From Planctomycetota bacterium (lineage in GTDB: Bacteria > Planctomycetota > UBA1135 > GCA-002686595): 64,000 nt of DNA. A program made the position numbers and the translations under genes. Position 1 is the first letter of the stretch; each line of letters starts with the position of its first letter. The notes beneath the pieces are model-generated. The model was not told the DNA's origin. It searched no databases and was given only the letters and a program-made list of their open reading frames with translations. The DNA lies in NCBI GenBank assembly GCA_016795205.1, contig JAEUHZ010000037.1, positions 1-64,000 of the forward strand. The letters run 5' to 3'. Shown one piece after another: positions 11,250-20,440 of the stretch.

Positions 11250-12716
11250 TCAGTCGGCGAAGTCGCGGTTCAGGTCGCTGCCCTGGAGGATCCGGGGTCG
11301 GATGAAGAACAGGACGTTCGTCTGCTCCTTGCGCTTGAAGGTCGACTTGAACAGGTAGCCGAGGACGGGGATGTCCCCCAGCACGGGGACCTTGTTCTCG
11401 GAGTCGACCAGGCGCTCGCTGATCAGCCCGCCCAGGATCACGGCCTGGCCCGGCTCGAGGTAGACGACGGTCTTGGCCGCGCGACGGCTGATGATCGGGT
11501 TGCTGACGGCCTGGCCGTTCTGGAGCGTGAACGAGATCGAGCTCCCGCTCTGCGCCGAGGACTCGACGTCGATGTTCAAGGCCACGGTCTGTGTGCCGAC
11601 CACGCGCGGCACGACGTAGAGCTTGATGCCGACTTCCTCGTAGGTCAGCGCGGCCTGGGCCTGGCCGGCCGCGTTGATCTGGTTCACGTTGTAGTTGGGC
11701 AGCTTGAGCGTGTTCACGATCTCGGCCCGCCCCCCCTCGCGCACGGCGATCTTGGGACGCGAGATGATCGACACGTTCTCGTACGTCGCCAGCGCCTGGA
11801 GCGCCGCGTTGAACGACAGGCCGTCCTGCACGCCGCCCAGGGTCAGGAGCGAGTTCGCGGCCGTCGACGCCGCTTGGTTCGGCAACGAGTAGGTGAACGA
11901 ACGCACGAACGTGTGGTCGGGGAAGCCGAAGATCGGCGTGGTCGCGTCGATCGGCTTCACGCCCAGGTCGAGCGTGTCATTGGTCGTGACCTCGACGATC
12001 TTGGCCTCGATCTCGATCTGCGGGACGCCGGCCGCGAAGATCTCCACGAAGTCCTGGACCTCGCGCAGCTTCTCGAAACCGGCGGTCACGACCAGCCAGT
12101 CCGCCACGTTGACCGTATTGCCGTCGGTCGGCACCGGCGCGCGCAGATCGCCGAACAGCTCCTGGTCCCACTTCTCGAGCAGATCGATGCGCACGGTGTC
12201 GGGCGTCTGGGCACCCTTGGCCGGGTCGTAGAGCGGGAAGTTCCCGAACTTGTCCAGCAGCATCTGCATCTGCTTGCCCAGCCCGACGCGCAGCGGGAAG
12301 GGCTTCGAGATCAGCCCCTGGGTCTCGTAGACCACGATGCGCTTGCCGAAGACGAGGTAGGGGTTCTCGGGCGGTCTGGGCGGCACCGGCTGGCCGGTCG
12401 GCGCCCGGCCATGGCGCTCCTCGAGCGCGCGCTCCAGGGCCCGCGCGGCTTGGTCGAAGGGGGGGGCGTCCGGCGCGGGATCGGCGAAGTCGGCCTGGTC
12501 CTCGGGCATGGCCTCGACCGGACGCAGCGCGCCCTGCTGGATCAGGTCGCGGAACTGCTCGATCGTGAGATCGGAACGCTCGGCGCCCGGCCGGTCCTCG
12601 CCCTCGGCATCGCGGGGCTCGGGCGCGCGGCAGCCCACGGCCAGCCCCGCCCACAGGGCGGTCCACAGCAGCGCGCAGCCCGGCGCGACCGACCACGCGG
12701 TCAGCGCATGCCTCAC
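11250..12716 (-). CDS. secretin-family outer membrane lipoprotein
   Basis: Product of 488 residues from GTG at 12716. The N-terminus is a lipoprotein signal with lipobox LAVGC (Cys 29). An N-terminal ring-like domain precedes the secretin core, which shows conserved phrases such as IEIEAKIVEVTTND, VSIISRPKIAVREGG and the closing VPVLGDIPVLGYLF with KEQTNVLFFIRPRIL. It should form the outer membrane ring of a type II-like secretion or pilus system. It is shorter than typical GspD (about 650), with fewer N-domains. A small exported protein lies 38 bases upstream and gspK downstream on the same strand, so the three probably act together. Confidence 0.87.
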   Translation of the reverse strand: MRHALTAWSVAPGCALLWTALWAGLAVGCRAPEPRDAEGEDRPGAERSDLTIEQFRDLIQQGALRPVEAMPEDQADFADPAPDAPPFDQAARALERALEERHGRAPTGQPVPPRPPENPYLVFGKRIVVYETQGLISKPFPLRVGLGKQMQMLLDKFGNFPLYDPAKGAQTPDTVRIDLLEKWDQELFGDLRAPVPTDGNTVNVADWLVVTAGFEKLREVQDFVEIFAAGVPQIEIEAKIVEVTTNDTLDLGVKPIDATTPIFGFPDHTFVRSFTYSLPNQAASTAANSLLTLGGVQDGLSFNAALQALATYENVSIISRPKIAVREGGRAEIVNTLKLPNYNVNQINAAGQAQAALTYEEVGIKLYVVPRVVGTQTVALNIDVESSAQSGSSISFTLQNGQAVSNPIISRRAAKTVVYLEPGQAVILGGLISERLVDSENKVPVLGDIPVLGYLFKSTFKRKEQTNVLFFIRPRILQGSDLNRDFAD

Positions 12717-12754
12717 GCGCCAGGCGGCGCGCGACCCCCCAGCGGGGCTGCGGC

Positions 12755-13189
12755 TCACAGCAGCGCTTTGACCTGATCCGTGATGTCCGGGACCGCGCGG
12801 CCGTCCTGGTGACGGATCGACTTCCACACGCTGCAGTAGCCCTTCTGGGAGCGGATCGAGTCGGTCTTGTCGCGGATCCGGTCGACCGCGCGCTGACGCA
12901 ATTGGATCCCCTCGGACGAGTTCGGGTCGATCTTCTCGTCGCGGATCTTCTTGTACTCGGCCGTCGCCTTGTAGAGCGCGTCGTAATCGACCTTGGCCGG
13001 GCTGCTCAGCATCTTGGCGTCGTCGAGACCGCAGATGCTGTCGGCGCGGTCGCAGATCCAGCCGGTCGCCGAGGTCGCCGTCAGGCCAGGCGCCACGCTC
13101 GTCGTCGCCGTTTGGGAGGCACCCCCGAACGAGCTGCCGCCGAGCGCCAAGGCCGCCGCGAGGATCGTCGTCGGAATCGAGAGCTTCAT
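12755..13189 (-). CDS. small exported protein of unknown function
   Basis: Product of 144 residues with a clear Sec signal (MKLSIPTTILAAALALGGSS, cleavage in the following Gly/Ser/Ala run). The mature part is mostly helical and charged (ALYKATAEYKKIRDEKIDPN, then a basic helix) and has three Cys: two in WICDRADSIC and one in GYCSVW. I recognise no family. It is the first gene of the secretin-gspK group and may be a pilotin-like or substrate protein; this is a guess from position only. Confidence 0.7.
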   Translation of the reverse strand: MKLSIPTTILAAALALGGSSFGGASQTATTSVAPGLTATSATGWICDRADSICGLDDAKMLSSPAKVDYDALYKATAEYKKIRDEKIDPNSSEGIQLRQRAVDRIRDKTDSIRSQKGYCSVWKSIRHQDGRAVPDITDQVKALL

Positions 13190-13303
13190 GACTCGGGAGC
13201 CTTGGGAGGGTGCGGGCGGGCGCGGAGCGGAGGTGTGGCGGGGCGGAGCGAGCCCCGGGATCCGCCCCAGGCGGACGCCGGACCGGGCTCCGATGCGGAT
13301 TCG

Positions 13304-13331
13304 GGTATACCAAACGAACGCGAGGGGCGAA
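13304..13331 (-). promoter_or_regulatory. promoter candidate for the secretin gene group
   Basis: On the minus strand TTCGCC (13326-13331) is followed after 16 bases by TATACC (13304-13309), part of the 8-base palindrome GGTATACC. It lies 115 bases before the ATG at 13189. It is the most AT-rich spot of the 360-base gap 13190-13549, which otherwise holds only the pnp-side hairpin and no gene. Confidence 0.4.
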
Positions 13332-13480
13332 GGCCCTTCCCGGGGAAGTTCCCGGGCCAGACCGCTCCCGGGCGACGCCCTGCGGTCATCGCCAGCCTGG
13401 GAGTCGGACGGACGGGCGCGCGGACCTGAGCCCGAATCCGGCGCACGGCGGCCGGCTCCCGCTGACGGGAGGCCAAGCGC

Positions 13481-13516
13481 AGCCCCCCGCCCCGGGGCAG
13501 GCCGGGACGGGGGGCT
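13481..13516 (-). terminator. strong GC hairpin after pnp
   Basis: AGCCCCCCG at 13481-13489 pairs perfectly with CGGGGGGCT at 13508-13516. The 18-base loop itself contains CCCCGGGG. It begins 34 bases past the pnp stop. No T-run follows on the minus strand, so it may stabilise the 3' end rather than terminate. Confidence 0.5.
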
Positions 13517-13549
13517 GGCAGCGAACGCGAGCGGAGCGTCGAACGGCGC

Positions 13550-15655
13550 CTACTGCGCCGCCATCGCCGCCTTGGCCGAGAGCTTGATCTTGCCGCGGTC
13601 GTCGACGTGGATCACGACGACCTCGATCTGGTCGCCGACGTTCACGACGTCGGTGACGCGCTCGACGTAGCCGTCGGCGAGCTCGCTGACGTGGCACAGC
13701 CCCTCGACGCCCGGCAGGATCTCGATGAACGCCCCGAAGTCGCGCACGCTCTTCACGCTGCCGGTGTAGCGCGTGCCGATCTTGGGCGTCTCGCACATGG
13801 CCAGGATGGCCTGCGCACAGGCCTTGACCATGCGCGAATCGGTCCCGAACACCTGGACGTTCCCTTGGTCGTCCAGGATCGAGATCTTGACCTTGTACTG
13901 CTCCTGCATGGCCTTGATGTTCTTGCCGGCGGGGCCGATCAGGAACCCGATCTTCTCGCCCGGGATCTGGATCGCCTCCATGCGCGGCGCGAACTCGGAG
14001 ATGTCCGACTTCGGACGCGGCACGGCCTCGAGCATCTTCCGCAGGATGAACTTGCGGCCGGCCAGCGCCTGGGCCAGCGCGCGCTGGAGCAGCTCGCGCG
14101 AGACGGACTTGATCTTGATGTCCATCTGGAGCGCGGTGATGCCCAACCCCGAGCCGGCGACCTTGAAGTCCATGTCCCCGTGGTGGTCCTCGGAACCGAG
14201 GATGTCGGACAGGATCACGCTGCGCGTGCCGTCGCTGACCAGGCCCATGGCGATGCCAGCCACGGGCTGCGTCAGGGGCACGCCGGCCAGCATCATGGAC
14301 AGGCAGCCGCCGCACACGCTGGCCATCGAGCTCGAGCCGTTCGACTCGGTGATGTCCGACACGATGCGGATCGTGTAGGGGAAGCGGCTCCGCGGGGGCA
14401 GGACCACCGCCAGCGCGCGCTCCGCCAGCATGCCGTGGCCGATCTCGCGGCGTCCCGGGCCCATGATGCGGCGGGTCTCGCCCACCGAGTACGGCGGGAA
14501 GTTGTAGTGCAAGTAGAAGTTCTTGCGGTACTCCTCGTCGATGCCGTCGATGATCTGCTCGTCGTCGGGCGTGCCGAGCGTCACGGAGACGAGGGCCTGC
14601 GTCTCGCCGCGCGTGAAGAGCGTCGATCCGTGCACGCGCGGGATGAAGTTCGGGACGATGTCGATCTCGCGGATCTGATCGAGCTCACGCCCGTCCAGGC
14701 GTCGGCCTTGCAGGATCATTTCCCGCTCGCGCGCGTGGACCAGATCGCCCCACTCGGCCTTGGCGGCCTTGGTCCGGACGGCCTTCTGGCGGTCGTCCGT
14801 GATCCCGGCCACGGCGCGCTGGAGGCACTCGTCGCGCAACCCGTCGATGGCCTTGGCCCGGTCGTGCTTGCCGGGCGTGAACAGCACGGCGTCGAGCTTC
14901 TCGGAGTAGCTCTCGACCAGCGCGACCAGGTCGTGGTCCTTGGCCGGGGCACTCCAGGGCATCGGCGGCTTGCCGGCCTTGGCCACCAACTCCTCCACGG
15001 CGCGGCAGATCTCGCCGATGACCCGCTGGGCCATCTCGAGCGCGTCGACCATCTCGTCCTCGGTCAGCTCCTTGGCGCCGGCCTCGACCATGCAGATGCC
15101 GTCCTTGTGCCCGGCCACCACCAGATCGAGCCGCGACTCGTCGCGACGCCGGTCGTCCGTGGGCCAGGCCACGAGGCGGCCGTCGAGGTGGCCGATGCGC
15201 ACGGCGCCCAGGGTCGCGTCGAAGGGCGCACCCGAGATGCGGACGGCGGCGAAGCTCGCGATCATGGCGCACACGTCGGCGTTGATCACGCCGTCGTAGC
15301 TGAGCGCGTGGCTCATGACCTGGACTTCGTTCTTGAAGCCCTCGGGGAACATCGGCCGGATCGACCGGTCGATGAGCCTCATGGTCAGGATCTCCTTGGT
15401 CGTGGGACGGCCTTCGCGCTTGAAGAAGCCGCCCGGGATCTTGCCCGCGGCCTCGGTCTTCTCGCGGTAGTCGACGGTCAGCGGGAAGAAGTCCTGTTCC
15501 TCCTTGGCGGGGCCGATGGCGATGGCCGCGAAGGTCATCGTGTTGCCGAGCGTGCAGATCACGGCGCCGTGCGCCTGGCGCGCGACCTGGCCGGTCTCGA
15601 GGACGAGTCGCTGTCCTCCGACCATGGTCTCGACGCGTACGGGTGTGGGTTTCAT
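13550..15655 (-). CDS. pnp: polyribonucleotide nucleotidyltransferase (PNPase)
   Basis: Product of 701 residues, the normal length. It degrades RNA 3' to 5' by phosphorolysis in the cytoplasm. Two RNase PH-like domains are joined by a helical linker; the second holds the phosphate-binding segment ITESNGSSSMASVCGG and the acidic cluster EDHHGDMDFKVAGSGLG with QMDIK. A KH domain (GFLIGPAGKNIKAMQ) and a C-terminal S1 domain (TGSVKSVRDFGAFIEILPGV) follow. All expected domains are intact. It lies downstream of rpsO in the widely conserved rpsO-pnp order, with a 169-base spacer in which I see no separate gene. In E. coli this gene autoregulates through its leader; I cannot show that here. Confidence 0.98.
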   Translation of the reverse strand: MKPTPVRVETMVGGQRLVLETGQVARQAHGAVICTLGNTMTFAAIAIGPAKEEQDFFPLTVDYREKTEAAGKIPGGFFKREGRPTTKEILTMRLIDRSIRPMFPEGFKNEVQVMSHALSYDGVINADVCAMIASFAAVRISGAPFDATLGAVRIGHLDGRLVAWPTDDRRRDESRLDLVVAGHKDGICMVEAGAKELTEDEMVDALEMAQRVIGEICRAVEELVAKAGKPPMPWSAPAKDHDLVALVESYSEKLDAVLFTPGKHDRAKAIDGLRDECLQRAVAGITDDRQKAVRTKAAKAEWGDLVHAREREMILQGRRLDGRELDQIREIDIVPNFIPRVHGSTLFTRGETQALVSVTLGTPDDEQIIDGIDEEYRKNFYLHYNFPPYSVGETRRIMGPGRREIGHGMLAERALAVVLPPRSRFPYTIRIVSDITESNGSSSMASVCGGCLSMMLAGVPLTQPVAGIAMGLVSDGTRSVILSDILGSEDHHGDMDFKVAGSGLGITALQMDIKIKSVSRELLQRALAQALAGRKFILRKMLEAVPRPKSDISEFAPRMEAIQIPGEKIGFLIGPAGKNIKAMQEQYKVKISILDDQGNVQVFGTDSRMVKACAQAILAMCETPKIGTRYTGSVKSVRDFGAFIEILPGVEGLCHVSELADGYVERVTDVVNVGDQIEVVVIHVDDRGKIKLSAKAAMAAQ

Positions 15656-15824
15656 GGTGTCGTTTCGTCTTCCTTCTTGTCGTTCGTCAGTGGGTTCGTG
15701 TGCGGGTGCGCGCGGCCAGGAACGCGATCAGGCACCCCCGCGGCCCGGTGCGCGGGCGCGGCGATGCCTGAGCGCGGGAGGGGCGGAGTGCGCCGCTCGT
15801 CTCGTCGCTGCGCGCGGTCGGAGG

Positions 15825-16094
15825 TCAACGGCGCAGGCCGAGGCGATCGATCAACTTCTGGTAGCGCTCGGCGTCCTTGGCGCGCAGGTACTTCAAGAGC
15901 TTGGCGCGGGCGCCGACCATCATGAGCAGACCGCGGCGCGAGGTGTAGTCCTTGCGGTGCGTCTTCAGGTGTTCGGTCAGGTTCAGGATGTTCTCGCTCA
16001 AGAGAGCGACCTGGACCTCGGGGCTGCCGGTGTCACCGGGCTTCGTCGCGTACTGGCGGGTGATCTCGAGCTTCTTCTCGGACGTGATGGCCAC
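15825..16094 (-). CDS. rpsO: 30S ribosomal protein S15
   Basis: Product of 89 residues, exactly the family length. The GTG at 16094 is the start: it gives the conserved opening (M/V)[10 protein letters not shown] and has GAGGA 9 bases upstream. The S15 signature is clear ([20 protein letters not shown], then [20 protein letters not shown]). S15 binds 16S rRNA in the platform of the small subunit. The next gene downstream is pnp. Confidence 0.98.
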   Translation of the reverse strand: MAITSEKKLEITRQYATKPGDTGSPEVQVALLSENILNLTEHLKTHRKDYTSRRGLLMMVGARAKLLKYLRAKDAERYQKLIDRLGLRR

Positions 16095-16245
16095 GGTGCG
16101 TGTTCCTCGTGCGTGGCGTCGGTCGTTCCACGGGCCCGTGCCCAAGGGGAGGCTCCCCGAGGCAGGGTGGACGGTCCCGACCGCCGACGGCCGGCGGTGC
16201 GCGGGATCGGCGCCAGCGGCCGACGGGCCGACAGCGCGGGCGAAG

Positions 16246-16251
16246 AGTCTA
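16246..16251 (-). promoter_or_regulatory. -10-like TAGACT upstream of rpsO
   Basis: Minus-strand GC-TAGACT, 151 bases before the rpsO start. It resembles the TAG-type elements found before other genes here. No -35 is evident. The distance would leave a leader of about 145 bases. Confidence 0.3.
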
Positions 16252-16283
16252 GCGGCGGCCGCCCCGGCGGCAAGGGATGCAGG

Positions 16284-16304
16284 CCCGGCCAGGCACCGGC
16301 CGGG
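16284..16304 (-). terminator. GC hairpin after lipoprotein gene
   Basis: CCCGGCC at 16284-16290 pairs with GGCCGGG at 16298-16304, loop 7 bases, about 75 bases past the stop of the lipoprotein gene and before the rpsO promoter region. No T-tract. Confidence 0.35.
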
Positions 16305-16379
16305 GCTGGACGCCACGTCGGCGGTGCCGGCGGGGCACGTGGGCCGAAGCTCAGCGCCTGCGTCGACCCCCGTGGGCGC

Positions 16380-16973
16380 TCAGCCCGGTGTCGTGCGGCC
16401 CGGGCGGGCCGTGCGCGCCGGCAGGCGCGCCAGGACCTCGGCCGCGATTCGGTCGCAGGCGTGACGGATGCGCGCACCCTCCGTCGCGAGGTGCTCGCGC
16501 ACCTCGGAGAAATCGAAGCGCTGATCGGCGGTCGCGCTCCACAGGATCTCGCCGGGGCGGCGCGCGTCGACGAGGCGCGCGGTGATCCGCGCGACGATCG
16601 CGGAATGCGACTCCCACAGCGTGGCGTTCCACGACTCGACGACGATCTGCAGCGTGGCGCTCTCCTCGGCCGCGCCGGGCGTGTAGGCGGCGTCGACGAC
16701 GCGGCGGTCGACGTACTCGAGCGCGAGCGGGCTGTAGCGCCGCTCGACGAGCACCCGCTGGAATGCGGCGCGCAGCTCGGCGGCCGGCAGGTTGGCGCCC
16801 GCGGCGTTGACGACCGGCGCGACGGCCACCTCGATCGGCGCGCGCTCGAGCACGCCGGTCGCATCCGAGGAGCGGACCGCGAGGCCCGGCTCCCGCGGGA
16901 CCGAATGGCAGGCGAGCGGGGCGAGGGCCAGGAGGGCGAGGGCGAGGGTCGAGCGGGTCACGGTGGTCTCCAA
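16380..16973 (-). CDS. small lipoprotein of unknown function
   Basis: Product of 197 residues with a lipoprotein signal: a leucine/alanine-rich h-region ending LAPLAC (Cys 22). The mature part alternates strands and helices and contains phrases such as LQIVVESWNATLWESHSAIV and ARLVDARRPGEILWSATADQ, reminiscent of periplasmic lipoproteins that present a TolB- or CsgG-like fold (for example the LpoB/GNA1162 type). I cannot assign a family. A promoter-like pair lies 36 bases upstream and the gene appears monocistronic. Confidence 0.72.
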   Translation of the reverse strand: METTVTRSTLALALLALAPLACHSVPREPGLAVRSSDATGVLERAPIEVAVAPVVNAAGANLPAAELRAAFQRVLVERRYSPLALEYVDRRVVDAAYTPGAAEESATLQIVVESWNATLWESHSAIVARITARLVDARRPGEILWSATADQRFDFSEVREHLATEGARIRHACDRIAAEVLARLPARTARPGRTTPG

Positions 16974-17009
16974 GGTGCGCGCGGAGCGTCCGCGGCGCGG
17001 CGCGGGCGG

Positions 17010-17038
17010 ATGCTAGCAAGGGCCCGAGCCTGAAAGAA
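17010..17038 (-). promoter_or_regulatory. promoter candidate for the small lipoprotein gene
   Basis: Minus-strand TTCTTT (17033-17038), 17-base spacer, TAGCAT (17010-17015) in extended form TGC-TAGCAT, 36 bases before the ATG at 16973. It sits in the most AT-rich part of the 232-base gap. Confidence 0.45.
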
Positions 17039-17205
17039 CAGCGCGCAACGGGGCCAAAATCACGCCGGGATCGCCGCTCACCCGGCGGCCGCGCGCGGCA
17101 CGGCACTGGTCCACGCCCCCGGGGAAGGCCGCTTGGCCTGCGGGCTCGCGCCCGGCCCCGGAGCGCACGGCGGGCCGCCCGCTGGAGCGCATTTCCCGTG
17201 GCGCC

Positions 17206-20200
17206 TCAGGGGCCGGCGAGCGTCGCGGGGCTCGAGTGCGCGGCGCGCTCGAACTCGCGGTCGACGTCGGTCCACAGGAAGCTCGTCGGGTCGAAGAGCG
17301 TCCACGAGAACGACGAGGCCAGCCCCGTGAGGTCGCCCGCGGAGAGCGGGAACTCCTCCAGGTCGGACGCCAGCGGAAGGTGCACGACGACCGTGCCGCC
17401 CGCGGCGTCGGGCTCGTCCGGACGCCACACGGTCCAGCGCCGCCCGGCGCTGTCCGTCAGGGTCAAGCGGTGGATGCCCGGTTGGCCCGACGCGTCCGTG
17501 AGCACGTCCGTGAAGGCCACGTCGTAGGAGAGCCCGGTCGCGTTCAGCACCAGCGCCGCACCGGCGATCACCGGCGCGGGCGGAGGCACGAGCGCCGCGC
17601 CGCCGGCCGATAGGCGCGGACGATCGATCCCGCGCGCGCCGGCCGGCGAGACGACCTCGGCCCGCAGGAACAGGTCGGGCTCGAGGACGCCGTCCCGCAC
17701 GAGGCGCCCCAGGGCGTCCCGCGGCAGGTCCTGGAACGGGTCCGCCGCGCCGGGGTACGCCGCCCGCACCGCGAACGTCGCGGGCGGCAACCCGGCCGAG
17801 AAGGCCAGCCCCTGTCCCACCGTGAGCGGGCCGCGCAGGCCCGGCGCGAGCCCTTCGACGCGGATGCGCGGCTCGCCCGAGAGCGTCGGCCAGCTCGCCG
17901 TGCTCAGGACGCGCGGATCGACGTCGATCGGCAGGAGCTCCTCGTCGAGGCCCACGGCGTCGAGGCGCTCCAGCGTGAGGATCAGGGTCTGAGTCCCACC
18001 CGGCGCGACCTCGGCCAGGGGCAACTGGAGTCCGAAACCGCGCAGGAAGGTCGGCGCGGTCCACAGCAGCGCCGAGGACGGCGGCTGCGTCGCGAAGCCC
18101 GTCAGCGCGCCGAGCTCGCGCGCCAGCACCTGGGCGGGGCCGAAGGTGCACTCGAAACGCTGGTCGGTGCCGTCGAACGCGCAGCTCGCCACGGCCGCCA
18201 GGGTCTCACCCGGTCGCGCGAAGCGCGTGTCCCCCACCCGTCGCGTGTAGGTCCCCACCGCCGGATCCGTCGACGTGACCTGACCGCCGATGGAGCCCGG
18301 CGCGGCGGCCGTGGGTCGCAGCGGGATCGACACGCTGTCCGTCGTGACGCCGTCGAACGTGAACAGGTCGTACCCCGCGCGTCGCACGGTCACGAGCGTG
18401 CGGCCGATCAGCGCCGGATCGACGACCGCGCGCCCATCCGCGTCCGTGATGGCCGAGCCCGCCTCGAAGATCGAGCCGTCGACGTCCTCGTGGGAGAGGA
18501 CCTCGGCGCCCGCCACGGCGAGCAGCGTCGACTCGTCGTAGACCTCGACCTCGACCTGGGCGAACGGCCGCGGAAAGCCGCTCGCGGCGGCTGCGCGCTG
18601 CACGAACGTGCCGACGCTGGCCCCGCCAGCGTTCAGCGCGCGATCGTAGATCGTCAGCGTGTAGGAGAGCGGCTCCTCGAAGTCCTGGAGCACGCCGGCG
18701 CGCACCGGGGCCGCCACGAACAGCCCGCTCGCGGCGTCGGATCCCACGACCGGCGGCGGCTCCCCAGGACGGACCTCGTTGTCGCCCAACGGGGTCGTGA
18801 CGTACGCGGCGCGCAGGACTTCGCTGGCGCGGCCCACGACGACCACGTCGCGCGCGTCGGACAGCACGAGCCCGTTCGACGTGCCGCTGTTGCCGACGCC
18901 GAGCAGCACCGGCGCCACGGTGTCCAGGAGTGGACCCTGCGCGCCCAGGGCCAGCGGGTCGACGTCGAGGACCCGCACCGGCGACTCGAGCGCGCCGCGC
19001 TTCACGCGGAAGGCCATCTGGATCGGGCCGTCCCGCACGCGCCCGCGGATCGGGCTCTCCGACGAGAGCAGGTTCAGCTCGGCGGCCGTGAACGTGAACG
19101 ACAACGGCGGCGCCGCGACGATCGCCGAGCGGAACAGCGCGATCGTGCGCGGCGCCTCGACGGACTCGGGTTGCACGCCGAACACGAACACGCCGATCTC
19201 GTCGCCCACCACGGCATCCGTGAACTCGACCTCCACGGCCAGGTCGGCCGGGCCAGTCACGTTCGAGATCCCGATCGCATCGTTCGGAAACGACGTGATG
19301 CTGGCCGCGAGCGGCGCCGAGAAGGGCAGCGTGCGGAAGGTGAAGATCTCGGGGGACAGGTCCGCGCCGCCCTGATCCTCGATCGGCGCGGGCAGCGGCG
19401 AGAGGCTCACGCGCACCTCGCCGTCGAGGACCAGGTCGGCCGGGGCGCCGTCGTCGTCGCGCGAGCGCCAGCGGAAGACGCGCGTGTCCGTCGCCAGGCC
19501 CGAGATCGTGACCGGCACGGGATCGGCGGGAAACGGCGGGGGCTGACCGGCCACGGTGACCTCGAAGGTCGTGCTGTTCACCGTGGTCGGGTTCATCGGC
19601 CGCGAGAAGACCGTCACGATCTCGGTCGTCGCGGGCAGCCCGGTCTCGTTCCGGTCCGGATAGCTCGCGAGCAGCCGCGGCAGGGGCGGCGCGGCCTGCG
19701 CCACCGTGAACGAGCCGACCACGCCGTCCGCGGACCGCACCACAGCCTGGCCGGTGCGGTCGCCGAGGGTCGCGTTGTCGCGGAAGCGGACCCGGTAGTC
19801 GCTGCCGGGCGCCAGCGCGGTGATCGGGAAGAGCACGAGCACACGCCCGTCCCCCACCAGCGCCGTGGCCTGGAGCGGGATCGATCCGAAGCCGATCTGA
19901 TCGAGCTGGAATGCGGAGGCCAGCGTCGCGTCGGACATCGCCTCGCTGAACACGATCACGATCGGCGTTTGCGGGTCGGCGTCCGCGCCGCTGGGCGCGA
20001 AGCGTTGCACGCGCGGCTCGGCCGGCCGCAGGATCTGCCCGTTCTCGGGGGGCTGGGCGGCGAGCGTCCCGAGCGCCCCCCCCGTGCCGCCGGGGCTGCA
20101 CACGCCGCCGAATACGCAGGCGGGGTTGTCGCACGCCGGAAGGGCGAGGGCCGCGCCGACCAGGGCCAACGCCAGGAGCACGGTGCGCGGACGCACGGGG

Positions 20201-20217
20201 AATCGGAGGAAGGGCAT
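17206..20217 (-). CDS. large Ig-like lipoprotein with carboxypeptidase-regulatory-like domain
   Basis: Product of 1,003 residues. The signal ends in lipobox ALPAC (Cys 29). Several Big_5/SbsA-type Ig-like domains follow; the phrases IVIVFSEAMSDATL (about 86-100) and EIVTVFSRPMNPTTV (about 200-215) are the usual S-x-P/A-M 'extreme value' strand of that fold. Around residues 550-640 lies a carboxypeptidase-regulatory-like beta sandwich (VEVYDESTLLAVAGAEVLSH and TDADGRAVVDPALIG). It should be a surface-anchored structural or adhesive protein. There is no catalytic motif. It is divergent from the TPR lipoprotein gene, 223 bases away. A TAGCGC element at about 20344 on the minus strand might be its -10, but weakly. 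Confidence 0.8.
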   Translation of the reverse strand: MPFLRFPVRPRTVLLALALVGAALALPACDNPACVFGGVCSPGGTGGALGTLAAQPPENGQILRPAEPRVQRFAPSGADADPQTPIVIVFSEAMSDATLASAFQLDQIGFGSIPLQATALVGDGRVLVLFPITALAPGSDYRVRFRDNATLGDRTGQAVVRSADGVVGSFTVAQAAPPLPRLLASYPDRNETGLPATTEIVTVFSRPMNPTTVNSTTFEVTVAGQPPPFPADPVPVTISGLATDTRVFRWRSRDDDGAPADLVLDGEVRVSLSPLPAPIEDQGGADLSPEIFTFRTLPFSAPLAASITSFPNDAIGISNVTGPADLAVEVEFTDAVVGDEIGVFVFGVQPESVEAPRTIALFRSAIVAAPPLSFTFTAAELNLLSSESPIRGRVRDGPIQMAFRVKRGALESPVRVLDVDPLALGAQGPLLDTVAPVLLGVGNSGTSNGLVLSDARDVVVVGRASEVLRAAYVTTPLGDNEVRPGEPPPVVGSDAASGLFVAAPVRAGVLQDFEEPLSYTLTIYDRALNAGGASVGTFVQRAAAASGFPRPFAQVEVEVYDESTLLAVAGAEVLSHEDVDGSIFEAGSAITDADGRAVVDPALIGRTLVTVRRAGYDLFTFDGVTTDSVSIPLRPTAAAPGSIGGQVTSTDPAVGTYTRRVGDTRFARPGETLAAVASCAFDGTDQRFECTFGPAQVLARELGALTGFATQPPSSALLWTAPTFLRGFGLQLPLAEVAPGGTQTLILTLERLDAVGLDEELLPIDVDPRVLSTASWPTLSGEPRIRVEGLAPGLRGPLTVGQGLAFSAGLPPATFAVRAAYPGAADPFQDLPRDALGRLVRDGVLEPDLFLRAEVVSPAGARGIDRPRLSAGGAALVPPPAPVIAGAALVLNATGLSYDVAFTDVLTDASGQPGIHRLTLTDSAGRRWTVWRPDEPDAAGGTVVVHLPLASDLEEFPLSAGDLTGLASSFSWTLFDPTSFLWTDVDREFERAAHSSPATLAGP

Positions 20218-20389
20218 GCGGGCGGTTCGGGCCAGTGCGGCGTCGCGGGGACCCGGCGGACGCCGCTCGCACGCTCATCTTCCCGACGCGCAGCGGCGTT
20301 GGAAGCGCGCGCTCGGGATTCGTGACCCGGCGCGCGCGCAGCGCTAGGGTCGGGCTGTCCAGGGCGCCGAGCCGCCGCGCGGCGCGGGC

Positions 20390-20395
20390 TAGAAT
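20390..20395 (+). promoter_or_regulatory. -10-like TAGAAT before TPR lipoprotein gene
   Basis: TAGAAT, five of six matches to TATAAT, preceded by GC, 45 bases before the ATG at 20441. The -35 region is GC-rich and gives no match. Confidence 0.4.
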
Positions 20396-20440
20396 CCCTG
20401 CCGACCGTCTCCAGGCGTCGCCAGCGCGCAACCCCAGCCC

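Noticed and set aside
13607..15925. A 772-codon plus-strand frame opposite pnp
   Set aside because: Entirely antisense to pnp, rich in Asp/His/Arg by codon mirroring; pnp is certain by homology.
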